Of a stretch of 64,000 bases of DNA, positions 8,048 to 16,429 are shown piece by piece. Origin of the DNA: Ralstonia insidiosa (lineage in GTDB: Bacteria; Pseudomonadota; Gammaproteobacteria; Burkholderiales; Burkholderiaceae); contig NZ_VZPV01000001.1 of the NCBI RefSeq assembly GCF_008801405.1, positions 372,001 to 436,000 on the forward strand, read 5' to 3'. The translations under genes were made by a program, and so were the position numbers. How positions within the stretch are numbered: the stretch's first letter is position 1; each line of letters begins with the position of its first letter. The notes beneath the pieces were generated by a model. It made no database searches and was not told where the DNA came from. It saw only the letters and a list, made by a program, of their open reading frames with translations.

Positions 8048-8504
8048 CCCTGCCGGGCCCGACTCACTTTCTTTGTCTTGCCAAAGAAAGTAAGCAAAGA
8101 AAGGCGCGCCCGAGATGGCGACTTCCCCTTGGATTTTTGTAACCGGTCGGAGGAGAACCGAAACTCGGCCCTAAAGGGCCTCAGACAGCGGTCCTCCTTT
8201 TTTCCGCCCGCTTACAAAAATCCAAGGCGCCATCAAGGGCATGAACGGCCAAACCGTTGGTTCACAAGCGGCAACGCAAGTGGACCAACGGTTTGGTTTT
8301 TGTCGTTTGACGTTCCTGCCCTATGCGGCGCCTTGAATTTCTGTTGCAAGGAGGAAAAAGAGGGGAGGCTTGTCTGAGCGAAGCGAGTTTGCCTCCCCTC
8401 CCTCCTTGCGACATAAATTCAAGGAGGTTTTCGCCGCATCGGGCGCGCCTTTCTTTGCTTACTTTCTTTGGCAAGACAAAGAAAGTGAGTCAGCCCCGGC
8501 AGGG
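8048..8504. repeat. 457-bp nested inverted-repeat element with three side arms
   Basis: The ends are complementary: 8061-8113 and 8439-8491 form a perfect 53-bp inverted repeat. It extends to 8048-8113/8439-8504 with two mismatches. Three further stems lie in the interior. Arm 1 pairs 8114-8120 with 8228-8234 and 8128-8142 with 8212-8226. Arm 2 pairs 8249-8261 with 8284-8296, extended by 8236-8247 with 8311-8322 (one mismatch). Arm 3 pairs 8325-8340 with 8415-8424 plus 8432-8437, and contains 8346-8354/8401-8409 and 8361-8369/8391-8399. The strand folds as a cloverleaf. It contains no convincing gene and separates kdpC from kdpD. From memory, similar CTTTCTTTG-rich repeats are scattered in related genomes; this is not verified. 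Confidence 0.85.
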
Positions 8505-8545
8505 GATGAAACAGGGGATGGACCACCAAGGCCCAAACCTACAAA

Positions 8546-11410
8546 ATGAACCGCATGACAGCCGACCAGCGCCCCAACCCCGACGCCCTCCTGGCCGAAC
8601 TCCAATCCGACAAGGAGCACGCCTCCCGCGGCAAGCTGCGCATCTACTTCGGCGCCTCAGCAGGCGTAGGCAAAACCTACGCCATGCTGTCCGCAGCCAA
8701 GGCGGCACGTGCACAAGGCATCGACGTCATCATCGGCCTGGTCGAAACCCACGGCCGATCCGAAACCGCCGCGCTGGTCGCCGACCTGGAACACCTCCCC
8801 ACCCGCCAGATCGAATACAAGGGCCGCGCCCTCCCCGAGTTCGACCTCGACGCCGCGCTGGCGCGCAAGCCCGCCCTCATCCTCGTCGACGAGCTTGCCC
8901 ACTCCAATGTGGCCGGCTCCCGCCACCCCAAGCGTTGGCAAGACATCGAAGACCTGCTCGCTGCAGGCATCGACGTCTGGACCACCGTCAACGTCCAGCA
9001 CCTCGACAGCCTGAATGAGGCCGTCGGCAGCATCACCGGCATCCGCGTATGGGAGACCGTGCCCGACGCGGTGTTCGACAGCGCCAATGAAGTCATCCTC
9101 GTCGACCTGCCCGCTGACGAACTGCTGCGCCGCCTGGCCGAGGGCAAGGTCTACATGCCCGAGCAGGCGCAGCACGCCGCGCGCAATTTCTTCCGCAAGG
9201 GCAACCTCATCGCCCTGCGCGAGTTGGCCCTGCGCCGCACCGCCGACCGCGTGGACGACGACGTGCAGGCCTACCGCCGCGCCCGCCGCATCGAAAACGT
9301 CTGGCGCACCCGCGAGACCATCGTCGCGTGCCTGGACCCGCAGGGCGATGGCGAACAGGTGATCCGCAGCGCCGCGCGCCTGGCCGCCCAGCTCGAATGC
9401 GACTGGCACGCCGTGGCGGTGGTGATGCCGCATCTGCGCGCTGCAGATGGCCGCGCAGAACGCCTGCACGCCCTGCTCAAGCTGGCCGAAGATGCCGGCG
9501 CCAAGGTGGAAACACTGGCCGGCACCAACGCGATCGAGGCCATCACGGGCTACATCCGCCGCCACAACATCACCAAGGCGGTGATCGGGCGGCCGCCGGA
9601 GAAGCGCTGGCGCTCGCCGCGTGCTGTGGTTGTGGCGCTGCGCCTCGCCATCGGGCTGGAGCGCCGCCTGCCCAGCGGCGACTTTGCGGAAGCGCTCGCG
9701 CGGCATTGCCCGGAGGTGGATGTGATTCGCGCGGCGGCGGACCCGGCGCGCATCCAGCTCACGCCCAAGGCAGCCGCGTTCGGGCGTGCGGATGTGCGCA
9801 CCGAGGTCGAGCGTGCGGCCGACGCCCAACCCGGTTGGCTGACACCGGGTTACCTGGCCGCGGGGGTGTACGTGGGGATTGCCACCGCGCTCTCCAGCCT
9901 GGTGCGCCCGGTGTTCGACCTGGCCAACATCGTCATGCTGTTCCTGGCTGCCGTGGTGGCGGTGGCGATGCGCCACGGGCGCGGGCCGGCGGCGCTGGCG
10001 TCGGTGCTGTCGGTGGCGTTGTTCGACTTCTTTTTCGTGCCGCCGCGCTGGTCGTTTGCGGTGAGCGACGTGCAGTACCTGCTGACCTTTGCTGTGATGT
10101 TGGCGGTGGGTTTGCTGGTGGGGCAGCTCACGGCGGGCCTGCGTGAACAGGCGGAAGCTGCCGTGCAGCGCGAGGCCGCCGCGCGTGCGCTGTATGAGGC
10201 GGCTCGCGAGCTGTCTGCCGCGCTCACGCTGGACCAGATCGTCAGCATTGGCGGGCGCTTCGTCAACGCGACGTTTGGTGGGCGCTGCGCGTTCTTCTTC
10301 GTCGGGCTGGATGGCCGGCTGGGCGCACCGCAAATCGCCAAGCCAGAGGGCGCCGCTGCGATGTCCGGGGTGTCCAATGCCGCGCAGAATTCGGCACCCT
10401 CGGGCATGCCCAACCTCGACCGCGTGTTGGCCGATTGGACGTATCAGCATGGCCAGCCTGCAGGCACCGGCACCCACACGCTGCCCTCGGGCTCGGTGCT
10501 GTACCTGCCGCTGAAAGCGCCGATGGCGATTCGCGGTGTGCTGGCTGTGGAGCCCGAGGCCTTCCAGGTGCTCGCCCAGCCCGACAGCCGCCGCCAGATC
10601 GACGCCTGCGCCACGCTCATCGCCATTGCCATCGAGCGCGTGCACTACGTGGAGATCGCGCAGGATGCGCTGGTGCGCATTGAATCGGAGCGTCTGCGCA
10701 ATTCACTGCTGGCGGCGGTGTCGCACGACCTGCGCACGCCGCTGACCGGGCTGGTGGGCATGGCCGAGACGCTCACGCGCCCGCAGCCGAACCAGCCACC
10801 GCTTTCGCCGCTGCAGGCGGAAGCCGCCGCCGCTATCGGCCAGCAGGCGCAGCGCATGCGCACGATGGTCACGAACCTGCTCGACATGGCGCGCCTGCAG
10901 AACCGCGAGGTCAAGCTCCGGCAGGAGTGGCAGTCGATCGAAGAGTTGGTCGGTGCGGCGCTGCAGACCATTCCCCTGCCCGATCACCGCGTGGTGGTGG
11001 ACGACATGGCAGACCTGCCGCTGGTGCGCTGCGACGGCCCGCTCATGGAGCGCGTGCTGTCCAACCTGCTGGAGAACGCTGGCAAGTTTGCGCCGGCCGG
11101 CACCGAGGTGCGTATCTCCGCGGCGATCGTGCACGACGACAAGCGCGGCCAGGAACTGCGCCTGCAGGTGCGTGACCACGGCCCCGGCGTGCCGGCTGGC
11201 AGTGAGCGGATCATCTTCGAGAAGTTCACGCGCGGCGAGAAGGAATCGGCCACCACCGGCGTCGGCCTGGGCCTGGCGGTGTGCGAGGCGATCGTCAGCG
11301 CGCACAACGGCCGCATCTGGGTCGAGAAGCCCGCGGATGGCGGTGCGTGCTTCGTCGTCGCCCTGCCCGCCGCTGAGCCGCCGCCCGTGGAAGTGGACGA
11401 GACCGAGTAG
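8546..11410 (+). CDS. kdpD: KdpD, membrane sensor histidine kinase for K+ limitation
   Basis: The 954-residue product has the full KdpD plan. The N-terminal domain has a Walker A motif, GASAGVGKT, at residues 36-44 and a second landmark, LVDELAHSN, near 112-120. A universal-stress-like region follows (about 250-380), then four close membrane helices (DUF4118, about 430-535), a GAF-like region, a HisKA domain with VSHDLRTPLTG (His at 727) and an HATPase domain (NLLENAGKF, GPGVP, GVGLGLAV). KdpD senses low K+/turgor and phosphorylates KdpE. No kdpE follows; the next gene is a MetQ-type protein. No clear ribosome-binding site precedes ATG 8546, and ATG 8555 is an alternative. Confidence 0.95.
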   Translation: MNRMTADQRPNPDALLAELQSDKEHASRGKLRIYFGASAGVGKTYAMLSAAKAARAQGIDVIIGLVETHGRSETAALVADLEHLPTRQIEYKGRALPEFDLDAALARKPALILVDELAHSNVAGSRHPKRWQDIEDLLAAGIDVWTTVNVQHLDSLNEAVGSITGIRVWETVPDAVFDSANEVILVDLPADELLRRLAEGKVYMPEQAQHAARNFFRKGNLIALRELALRRTADRVDDDVQAYRRARRIENVWRTRETIVACLDPQGDGEQVIRSAARLAAQLECDWHAVAVVMPHLRAADGRAERLHALLKLAEDAGAKVETLAGTNAIEAITGYIRRHNITKAVIGRPPEKRWRSPRAVVVALRLAIGLERRLPSGDFAEALARHCPEVDVIRAAADPARIQLTPKAAAFGRADVRTEVERAADAQPGWLTPGYLAAGVYVGIATALSSLVRPVFDLANIVMLFLAAVVAVAMRHGRGPAALASVLSVALFDFFFVPPRWSFAVSDVQYLLTFAVMLAVGLLVGQLTAGLREQAEAAVQREAAARALYEAARELSAALTLDQIVSIGGRFVNATFGGRCAFFFVGLDGRLGAPQIAKPEGAAAMSGVSNAAQNSAPSGMPNLDRVLADWTYQHGQPAGTGTHTLPSGSVLYLPLKAPMAIRGVLAVEPEAFQVLAQPDSRRQIDACATLIAIAIERVHYVEIAQDALVRIESERLRNSLLAAVSHDLRTPLTGLVGMAETLTRPQPNQPPLSPLQAEAAAAIGQQAQRMRTMVTNLLDMARLQNREVKLRQEWQSIEELVGAALQTIPLPDHRVVVDDMADLPLVRCDGPLMERVLSNLLENAGKFAPAGTEVRISAAIVHDDKRGQELRLQVRDHGPGVPAGSERIIFEKFTRGEKESATTGVGLGLAVCEAIVSAHNGRIWVEKPADGGACFVVALPAAEPPPVEVDETE

Positions 11411-11538
11411 GCCAACCGCAACATCACCGCCTACCGCAAACCGGCATGGTGCTTGGCTTTGCACCGTTGCTCGGCATATCGACATACCGAAAATATCGTT
11501 CGGCTGTCGGCGTCTCTATGACAGGATCACGTTACACA

Positions 11539-11559
11539 CCGCCCGCTACCCGCGGGCGG
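11539..11559 (+). terminator. GC-rich hairpin between kdpD and the MetQ-type gene
   Basis: CCGCCCG and CGGGCGG form a strong stem followed by CTTTCGTTC. It may be a weak terminator for the kdpD transcript or a structure in the leader of the next gene. There is no clean run of T residues, so termination is uncertain. Confidence 0.35.
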
Positions 11560-11601
11560 CTTTCGTTCACGTATCCACGACAAAATCGACGAGGTTTCTC
11601 T

Positions 11602-12420
11602 ATGTCTCTGTTCTCCCGCCTTGCGCGTGTGGCCGTACCGGCCATTGCGTTTGCCGCTGCTGCCACCCTGTCTGCTGCAGCCAACGCCGACACCAAGCAG
11701 GTCAAGCTCGGCACCATGAGCGGCCCCGATGCGCAAATCTGGGAAGTCGTGCAGAAGGTCGCCAAAAAGGACGGCCTGGACGTCAAGATCATCGAGTTCA
11801 ACGACTACGCCCAACCCAACCCCGCGCTCGACGCAGGTGACCTGGATGCCAACGGCTTCCAGCACCAGCCCTTCCTCGACAGCCAGATCCAGGCGCGCCA
11901 CTACAAGATCGTCAACGTGGGCCTGACCTACGTGGCGCCGATGGGCTTCTACTCGAAGAAGATCAAGTCGTTTGCCGAGCTCAAGGAAGGCGCCAAGGTC
12001 GGTATCCAGAACGACCCGTCCAACGGCAACCGTGCCCTGCTGCTGCTGCAGAAGTCTGGCGTGATCAAGCTGAAAGCTGGTGCGGGCACCAACGGCAACA
12101 ACGCCACCCCGCGCGACGTGGTCGAGAACCCGAAGAAGATCAAACTGATCGAGCTGGATTCGGCCCAGCTGCCGCGCTCCCTGGATGACCTGGACGCCGC
12201 TTCCATCAACACCGACTACGCGGTCAAGAACAACCTGTCGCCCACCAAGGACGCGATTGCGCTGGAAGACCGCCAGGGCCCGTACGCCAACCTGATCGCC
12301 GTGCGTGAGAAAGACAAGAACCAGCCGTGGGTGAAGACGCTGGTGCACGCCTACCAGTCGGAAGAGGTGCGCAAGTTCATCGATACGCAGTTCAAGGGCG
12401 CGATCCTGCCGGCGTTTTAA
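11602..12420 (+). CDS. MetQ/NlpA-family substrate-binding protein
   Basis: The 272-residue product has a signal peptide (about residues 1-30, ending AAANA) without a lipobox Cys. It is therefore predicted to be a free periplasmic protein, unlike most MetQ lipoproteins. The mature part shows NLPA-family landmarks: KVGTMSGPDA-like beginning, FNDYAQPNPALDAGDLDANGFQH, VPMGFYSKK-like loop, and IQNDPSNGNRALLLLQ. These proteins bind methionine or related amino acids for an ABC importer. No metN or metI lies beside it. ATG 11602 follows GACGAGG; the long upstream extension of the frame is noncoding leader. Confidence 0.85.
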   Translation: MSLFSRLARVAVPAIAFAAAATLSAAANADTKQVKLGTMSGPDAQIWEVVQKVAKKDGLDVKIIEFNDYAQPNPALDAGDLDANGFQHQPFLDSQIQARHYKIVNVGLTYVAPMGFYSKKIKSFAELKEGAKVGIQNDPSNGNRALLLLQKSGVIKLKAGAGTNGNNATPRDVVENPKKIKLIELDSAQLPRSLDDLDAASINTDYAVKNNLSPTKDAIALEDRQGPYANLIAVREKDKNQPWVKTLVHAYQSEEVRKFIDTQFKGAILPAF

Positions 12421-12621
12421 TCGATACGCTCTGAGTGAGCGGATACTTTCTGGCTTGAACTAGAAACTGTTGGCGGCGCGCTGTGGGAAGACTGAATTCT
12501 CACGGCGCGCCGCGTCATTTGTTGCGCCGCGTCATCTTCTGGCGGGTGCAATCGTTTTCGCCACCCGTGGCGCCCTCGCAACGCTTGTGGCCGCTTTGCT
12601 GCATTAAGTAGTTCTACGTTA

Positions 12622-12650
12622 TTGCAACGCAGCAAATCATTCGCTATAGT
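12622..12650 (+). promoter_or_regulatory. Sigma-70 promoter of a small RNA
   Basis: TTGCAA (12622-12627) and TATAGT (12645-12650) are separated by exactly 17 bp, close to the sigma-70 consensus. Transcription would begin near 12657, only about 30 bp ahead of a strong terminator hairpin. Confidence 0.6.
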
Positions 12651-12656
12651 AGGAAC

Positions 12657-12719
12657 TGTCTCCTCCACCCTCCTTGGTGGATTGTGGCCCGAGCACCTGG
12701 TGCTCGGGCTTTTTTCTTT
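12657..12719 (+). ncRNA. Candidate small RNA with an anti-Shine-Dalgarno loop
   Basis: A near-consensus promoter is followed by a transcript of about 60 nt ending in a Rho-independent terminator. The RNA begins with a single-stranded CTCCTCC-type segment. A first hairpin has stem CCACC/GGTGG (12665-12669/12676-12680) and presents CTCCTT in its loop, complementary to Shine-Dalgarno sequences. The second hairpin is the terminator (12687-12709, 10-bp stem, 3-nt loop) followed by TTTTTT. C-rich anti-SD loops are known in regulatory RNAs that block ribosome binding. The name and targets are unknown. No protein gene lies within 600 bp downstream, so a leader role is unlikely. Confidence 0.55.
12687..12719 (+). 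terminator. Rho-independent terminator of the small-RNA candidate
   Basis: GCCCGAGCAC pairs with GTGCTCGGGC around a 3-nt loop, and six T residues follow, then C and TTT. Confidence 0.8.
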
Positions 12720-13047
12720 GGCGCGTCCGATTGCTGTTCTTCGCGGCCGCCTTGCCTCCTGGCCGATTCCGGCTACGCTGTTTTCCTGGTCCCAAATCTC
12801 TGGGCGTTGCCCGATCGCAACGAGCACTTTTTTCAATCGCCTGCTTTAAGCCGCCATTCCAGCCCAAGGGCCGTGTGTCGGAGAGCGCCATTGAAAGCGT
12901 CGTTTGAATCACGCTAGTGTCTCGAATTTGTGCGTAACCACGCGCTTTGTGCTTTTAACATCGCGAAACCGCGTCAGTTTTTGTCCTACAAGCGATTCGG
13001 CGTCATCCGGACAGTCCGATGGGGGCCCCTCCACTAAACTTCACCTT

Positions 13048-13111
13048 GCTCTCTCTTTAGAGAGCACTCCCCCCCTTTTGAGCCCGCCCCTGTTGCGGGC
13101 TTCATTTTTTT
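13048..13111 (+). terminator. Second hairpin-plus-terminator unit
   Basis: A 7-bp hairpin with a tetraloop (GCTCTCT/AGAGAGC, 13048-13065) is followed by a C-run. The terminator stem AGCCCGC/GCGGGCT (13081-13087/13095-13101) and TCATTTTTTT come next. This is the profile of a short terminated RNA. No clear promoter is visible upstream, so it is listed only as a terminator with possible small-RNA context. Confidence 0.6.
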
Positions 13112-13187
13112 AAGGCACGATTTCTGACATCCCGACACCGTCGACACCGGATGTCGGAAGCTCAAAAGGTTGGGGGAATCGCTCAAG

Positions 13188-13224
13188 GCCCGCGCAGTTG
13201 AAAAGCTGCGCGGGCTTTGTTTTT
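13188..13224 (+). terminator. Third hairpin terminator in the region
   Basis: GCCCGCGCAG (13188-13197) pairs with CTGCGCGGGC (13206-13215) and is followed by TTTGTTTTT. An additional inverted repeat, GACATCC/GGATGTC (13126-13132/13149-13155), lies upstream. No coding sequence lies between the two terminators at 13111 and 13188. Confidence 0.7.
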
Positions 13225-13345
13225 CTGGCGTCGCCGCCTGACAAGGGGCGCGCGCAGTGCTTCAATGACGGCACGCAGCGGATGCAGCACGGCGCAAAAC
13301 GGGATGCGCCCTCCGCCTCATACCTACAACAAGAAGGACTGGTCG

Positions 13346-14560
13346 ATGGAAGGTTTCGCACAACTCGCCGTGCTGGTGGTGGACGACCACCCCGTGCAAC
13401 GCGCCGCCGCAAGGCAGCTGCTCCATACGCTGGGCGTGCAGCAGATCCTGACCGCCTGCGACGGCCGCGAGGCGCTTTACCTGCTCCAGCTCTGCCATGT
13501 CGACCTTGTCCTGTGCGATATCGACATGCCTGGCATGAACGGCCCCCAACTGATGGAACAGCTGCTGCTACGCGGCGGCAAGGTGTTCCCCCGGCAGGCG
13601 CCCGTATGGGCGTGGGTCAGCGCCATGGATGCACCCATCGTCGAGTCGCACGTGAGCCTGGCCGATGCCGTTGGCCTGACCCACACGCACGGCGTGCAGA
13701 AGCCGCTGCGCCCCGCGCACGTACTGCCGTTGCTGGAAGACGCCGCCGCGCGCGAACGCAATCCCGCTCCCGCCGCGCCGCTTGGCACGCCGCAATTTTC
13801 CGACGACGAGCTTGCCGCCCTGATCAACGAGACACCCGAGCAGATCGACGTGGTCTTGCAACCGCAGCATGATCTCGCCAGCGATCAGATTGTCGGCGCC
13901 GAGGCGCTGTGCCGGTGGATCCATCCGGTGCATGGGCGCGTGTCGCCTGCCGCATTTGTGCCGCGCCTGGAGGCACTGGGGCTGGCCGATGGCCTGTTCT
14001 TCCACGTGCTGGAGCACTGCGTGCGTGTGCAGCACGCGCTGGCCGCGCACGCGCATCCGGTGCCGATCGGCGTGAATGCCTCTGCGCAAACGCTCAGCCG
14101 CCCTGGCACCATCGAGCGGGTCGAATCCATCGTGCGGGAGGCCCGCATTGCACCGGCCTCCATCAGCCTGGAACTCACCGAAGATTCACCGGTGCCGGAT
14201 GCCACGCAACTGATCATCGCACTCAACCGCCTGCGCCTGCTTGGCCATCCGCTGGCCATCGACGATTTTGGCGTGGGCATTGCCACCCTCAAGCTGCTGG
14301 CAGACCTGCCCTTTACCATCCTCAAGATCGACCGCTCGTTCACGGCTGCCGTCAACCAGACCAGCCAGCGCGGCGTGATCTGCCGCACCATGATCGAGCT
14401 GGCGCGCACGCTGCACCTGGAGTGCATCGCGGAAGGGGTGGAAACCAATGCGCAGCGCCAGACCCTGCGCACACTGGGCTGTGCGACGGGACAGGGCTAT
14501 CTGTGGGCGGCGCCCTTGTCGACCACGGCCTTCCTGGCGCATGTGCAGGCAGCGGCCTGA
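13346..14560 (+). CDS. Response regulator with EAL-domain c-di-GMP phosphodiesterase output
   Basis: The 404-residue protein joins an N-terminal receiver domain (DDHP at 13-16, phospho-acceptor Asp 58 in CDIDMPGMNG) to an EAL domain. The EAL domain looks active: GAEALCRW (Glu 186), GVNASAQ, LELTED, the double Asp in IDDFGVGIATLK, LKIDRSF and AEGVET are all present. Such RocR-like proteins hydrolyse c-di-GMP under phosphorelay control. ATG 13346 follows AAGAAGGACTGG; the longer upstream frame overlaps noncoding sequence. A NarL-type regulator follows 290 bp later on the same strand, an arrangement seen in sensory systems that control motility or adhesion. No partner kinase is in the window. 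Confidence 0.9.
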   Translation: MEGFAQLAVLVVDDHPVQRAAARQLLHTLGVQQILTACDGREALYLLQLCHVDLVLCDIDMPGMNGPQLMEQLLLRGGKVFPRQAPVWAWVSAMDAPIVESHVSLADAVGLTHTHGVQKPLRPAHVLPLLEDAAARERNPAPAAPLGTPQFSDDELAALINETPEQIDVVLQPQHDLASDQIVGAEALCRWIHPVHGRVSPAAFVPRLEALGLADGLFFHVLEHCVRVQHALAAHAHPVPIGVNASAQTLSRPGTIERVESIVREARIAPASISLELTEDSPVPDATQLIIALNRLRLLGHPLAIDDFGVGIATLKLLADLPFTILKIDRSFTAAVNQTSQRGVICRTMIELARTLHLECIAEGVETNAQRQTLRTLGCATGQGYLWAAPLSTTAFLAHVQAAA

Positions 14561-14850
14561 TTCAGTTTCGTGCAGCCCTGATTGAAACGGCTTCTGCCCC
14601 GAAAGGTTACGGGGCGGCCAAAGTAAGAAAAGTCTGATCCCATTGGGCATCACGCGTGGGTATGGTTACCGGCACTCTTTGTCGGCTCTCCACACCCATG
14701 ACGGCTCCGATTGCCTCCCCTCTACCGCGCTTGCGCTTGCAGATCGCTCGCTTCTGCTTCGCTTCGCCGCGTCAATGCCGCGCCCTGATCGACGATGGGC
14801 CACGACGCCTCCAGGCGTCCGCGCAGCCTGCGCTTACCTGATCGCACACT

Positions 14851-15498
14851 ATGTCCCCATTCCTATCGATCGTGGCGGCAGACGATCATCCGGTGATCCT
14901 GATGGGGCTGACGGCCGCCATCGCGCAGTTTCCGCAGCAGCGCATTGTTGCGCAGGCGCATGATGGGCATGAGTTGCTGCAGGTGCTTGAACATATCGAT
15001 TGCGATGTCATCGTCACGGACTACCGCATGAATGGGGACCCGGCATTCGACGGCATGTCGCTGCTCGCACGTCTGCGCAAGCAGCATCCAAAGCGGGCGA
15101 TCGTGGTCTGTACCATGCTCCACAATCCGGCTCTGCTGCGCAGCATGCGGCAGCAGGGCGTGGCTGCCATCGTGAGCAAGAGCGATGACCTGGTCTATGT
15201 CGGCCACGCCATCGCCGCGGCCGCGCGTGGTGTGCACTACTACAGCCCCAGCATCCTGGAAGAGAGTGGTCTCAATCCCAACGTGCGCAACGTTTTTGAG
15301 ACCCTGAGCGCGCGCGAGCGTGAGGTTGTGCGCCTGTATGCCGACGGCATGGCCGTGTCGGAGATTGCGCGCAAACTCGGTTCGAGCGTCAAGACCGTCA
15401 GCACCCAGAAGACGGCCGCGCTGCGCAAGCTGGGCTTGGCGCGCGAGATCGATCTTTTCCAGTTTGCCCGAACGAACGGGCTATCCCAGCTCCACTGA
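14851..15498 (+). CDS. NarL/FixJ-type response regulator
   Basis: The 215-residue product has a receiver domain (ADDHP at 10-14, phospho-acceptor Asp 57 in VTDYRM) and a C-terminal LuxR-type helix-turn-helix (LSAREREVVRLYADGMAVSEIA...SVKTVSTQK). It is expected to bind DNA when phosphorylated. The RcsB/BvgA-like form of the receiver and the REC-EAL protein just upstream suggest that both answer to one hybrid kinase, which is not in this window. The 290-bp gap before it holds only an imperfect hairpin (14596-14601/14610-14615). Confidence 0.88.
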   Translation: MSPFLSIVAADDHPVILMGLTAAIAQFPQQRIVAQAHDGHELLQVLEHIDCDVIVTDYRMNGDPAFDGMSLLARLRKQHPKRAIVVCTMLHNPALLRSMRQQGVAAIVSKSDDLVYVGHAIAAAARGVHYYSPSILEESGLNPNVRNVFETLSAREREVVRLYADGMAVSEIARKLGSSVKTVSTQKTAALRKLGLAREIDLFQFARTNGLSQLH

Positions 15499-15508
15499 GC
15501 GCGGCGCG

Positions 15509-16330
15509 TCAGACGGTGCGGCGGCGGGCCGACAGCGGCAGTGGTTTTGCCGGCGTTGCGGTGGCGGACGATGCTTCTGCGGCGCGGGCGTCCATCAGCC
15601 AACCAAACAGCGGCGTCGCTACCAGTGCACCGACCAGTTGCGCCAGCATGTAGCCAGGCACATCACCGGGGCGGATGCCCGAGGGGCCATCGGTCAGCGC
15701 GCAGGCCAGTGCGAGTGCCGGATTGGCCAGCGAAGACGATGCCGTGAACCAATACCCGGCGGCGATGTAGGTGGCGACCACCAGCGGCAACTGCTTTGGT
15801 GCGTGACGGCCGCAGGCGATGCCCACCCCCATCAACCCAAACGTTGCCAAGGCCTCGCTCCACCACAGCGCGGGGCCGGTTGCCACGTGGGTGCCTGCTG
15901 CCAGCGCCGGCATGCCGTACATCGCATGCGCTGCCATCACGCCGAGCACCGCCCCCAGTGCCTGGGCGACGCCATAGGCCAGCGCTTCGCGCCATTGCAG
16001 GCGCCCCTGCACCAGCGCCGACAGCGTGACCGCCGGGTTCAGGTGTGCGCCCGATATCGGCCCGAACGCCGTCAGCAACGCGCACAGCCCTGCCCCGCCT
16101 GCCAGCGATTGCGCCAGCAGTGTCCACGTGGCGTCGCCGCCGGAGAGGCGATTTGCGTGGATGCCTGTGCCGATCACCACGGCAATCAGCAACGCCGTGC
16201 CAAGCCCCTCCGCAACAAGGCGACGGGCCAGGGAGATGGAAGCCGATGCGGCGGGCGCTGCCGACGATGCGGTGCGAAGCGGAGAAACGGTGGCCATGCG
16301 GGAACGGAATGCGGACGATGCAAAGCGCAT
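15509..16330 (-). CDS. MIP-family channel (aquaporin/glycerol facilitator type)
   Basis: The product (273 residues) has six hydrophobic helices and both NPA boxes: HLNPAVTL in the first half and SLANPALALA in the second. These line the pore of aquaporins and glycerol facilitators, so it should conduct water or small neutral solutes across the inner membrane. Residues 1-30 are a weakly conserved leader, and an internal ATG at 16297 could be the true start; neither has a clear ribosome-binding site. The gene lies convergent to the NarL-type regulator, 10 bp from its stop. Its substrate cannot be judged from the sequence alone. Confidence 0.85.
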   Translation of the reverse strand: MRFASSAFRSRMATVSPLRTASSAAPAASASISLARRLVAEGLGTALLIAVVIGTGIHANRLSGGDATWTLLAQSLAGGAGLCALLTAFGPISGAHLNPAVTLSALVQGRLQWREALAYGVAQALGAVLGVMAAHAMYGMPALAAGTHVATGPALWWSEALATFGLMGVGIACGRHAPKQLPLVVATYIAAGYWFTASSSLANPALALACALTDGPSGIRPGDVPGYMLAQLVGALVATPLFGWLMDARAAEASSATATPAKPLPLSARRRTV

Positions 16331-16429
16331 CGCGCGGCAGTGTGGGACGCCCGCCTGGGCCGATCAATGCACTGCGGCGCGCTTGTGTCGCTCTCCTTGG
16401 TATGGAATGCAGTATCGAATGGCGAGAAC

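Larger units (their letters stand above)
12421..13345. other. 925-bp intergenic region rich in hairpins
   Basis: No convincing protein gene is seen in this interval. It holds a GC-rich hairpin just after the MetQ-type gene (12473-12481 with 12505-12513) and a sigma-70 promoter plus short terminated transcript at 12622-12719. Two further units combine a hairpin with a T-run terminator, ending at 13111 and 13224. Short open frames across 12622-12917 lack ribosome-binding sites and overlap each other in several frames. Confidence 0.6.

Noticed and set aside
8045..8474. Protein-coding frames inside the nested repeat (8045-8377 plus strand, 8262-8474 minus strand)
   Set aside because: They are made of the repeat arms themselves, lack ribosome-binding sites and repeat similar peptide words because of the inverted repeat.
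8048..8504. The nested repeat read as a tRNA or rRNA gene
   Set aside because: The outline is cloverleaf-like, but the arms are far too long and no anticodon arm, T-arm sequence or CCA end is present.
8657..10645. 662-residue open frame on the minus strand across kdpD
   Set aside because: It lies opposite kdpD, is low-complexity, and has no independent start signal. It is a shadow frame.
12622..12917. Overlapping short open frames in the hairpin region
   Set aside because: They lie in several frames on both strands, lack ribosome-binding sites and cross the promoter and terminator of the small-RNA candidate.
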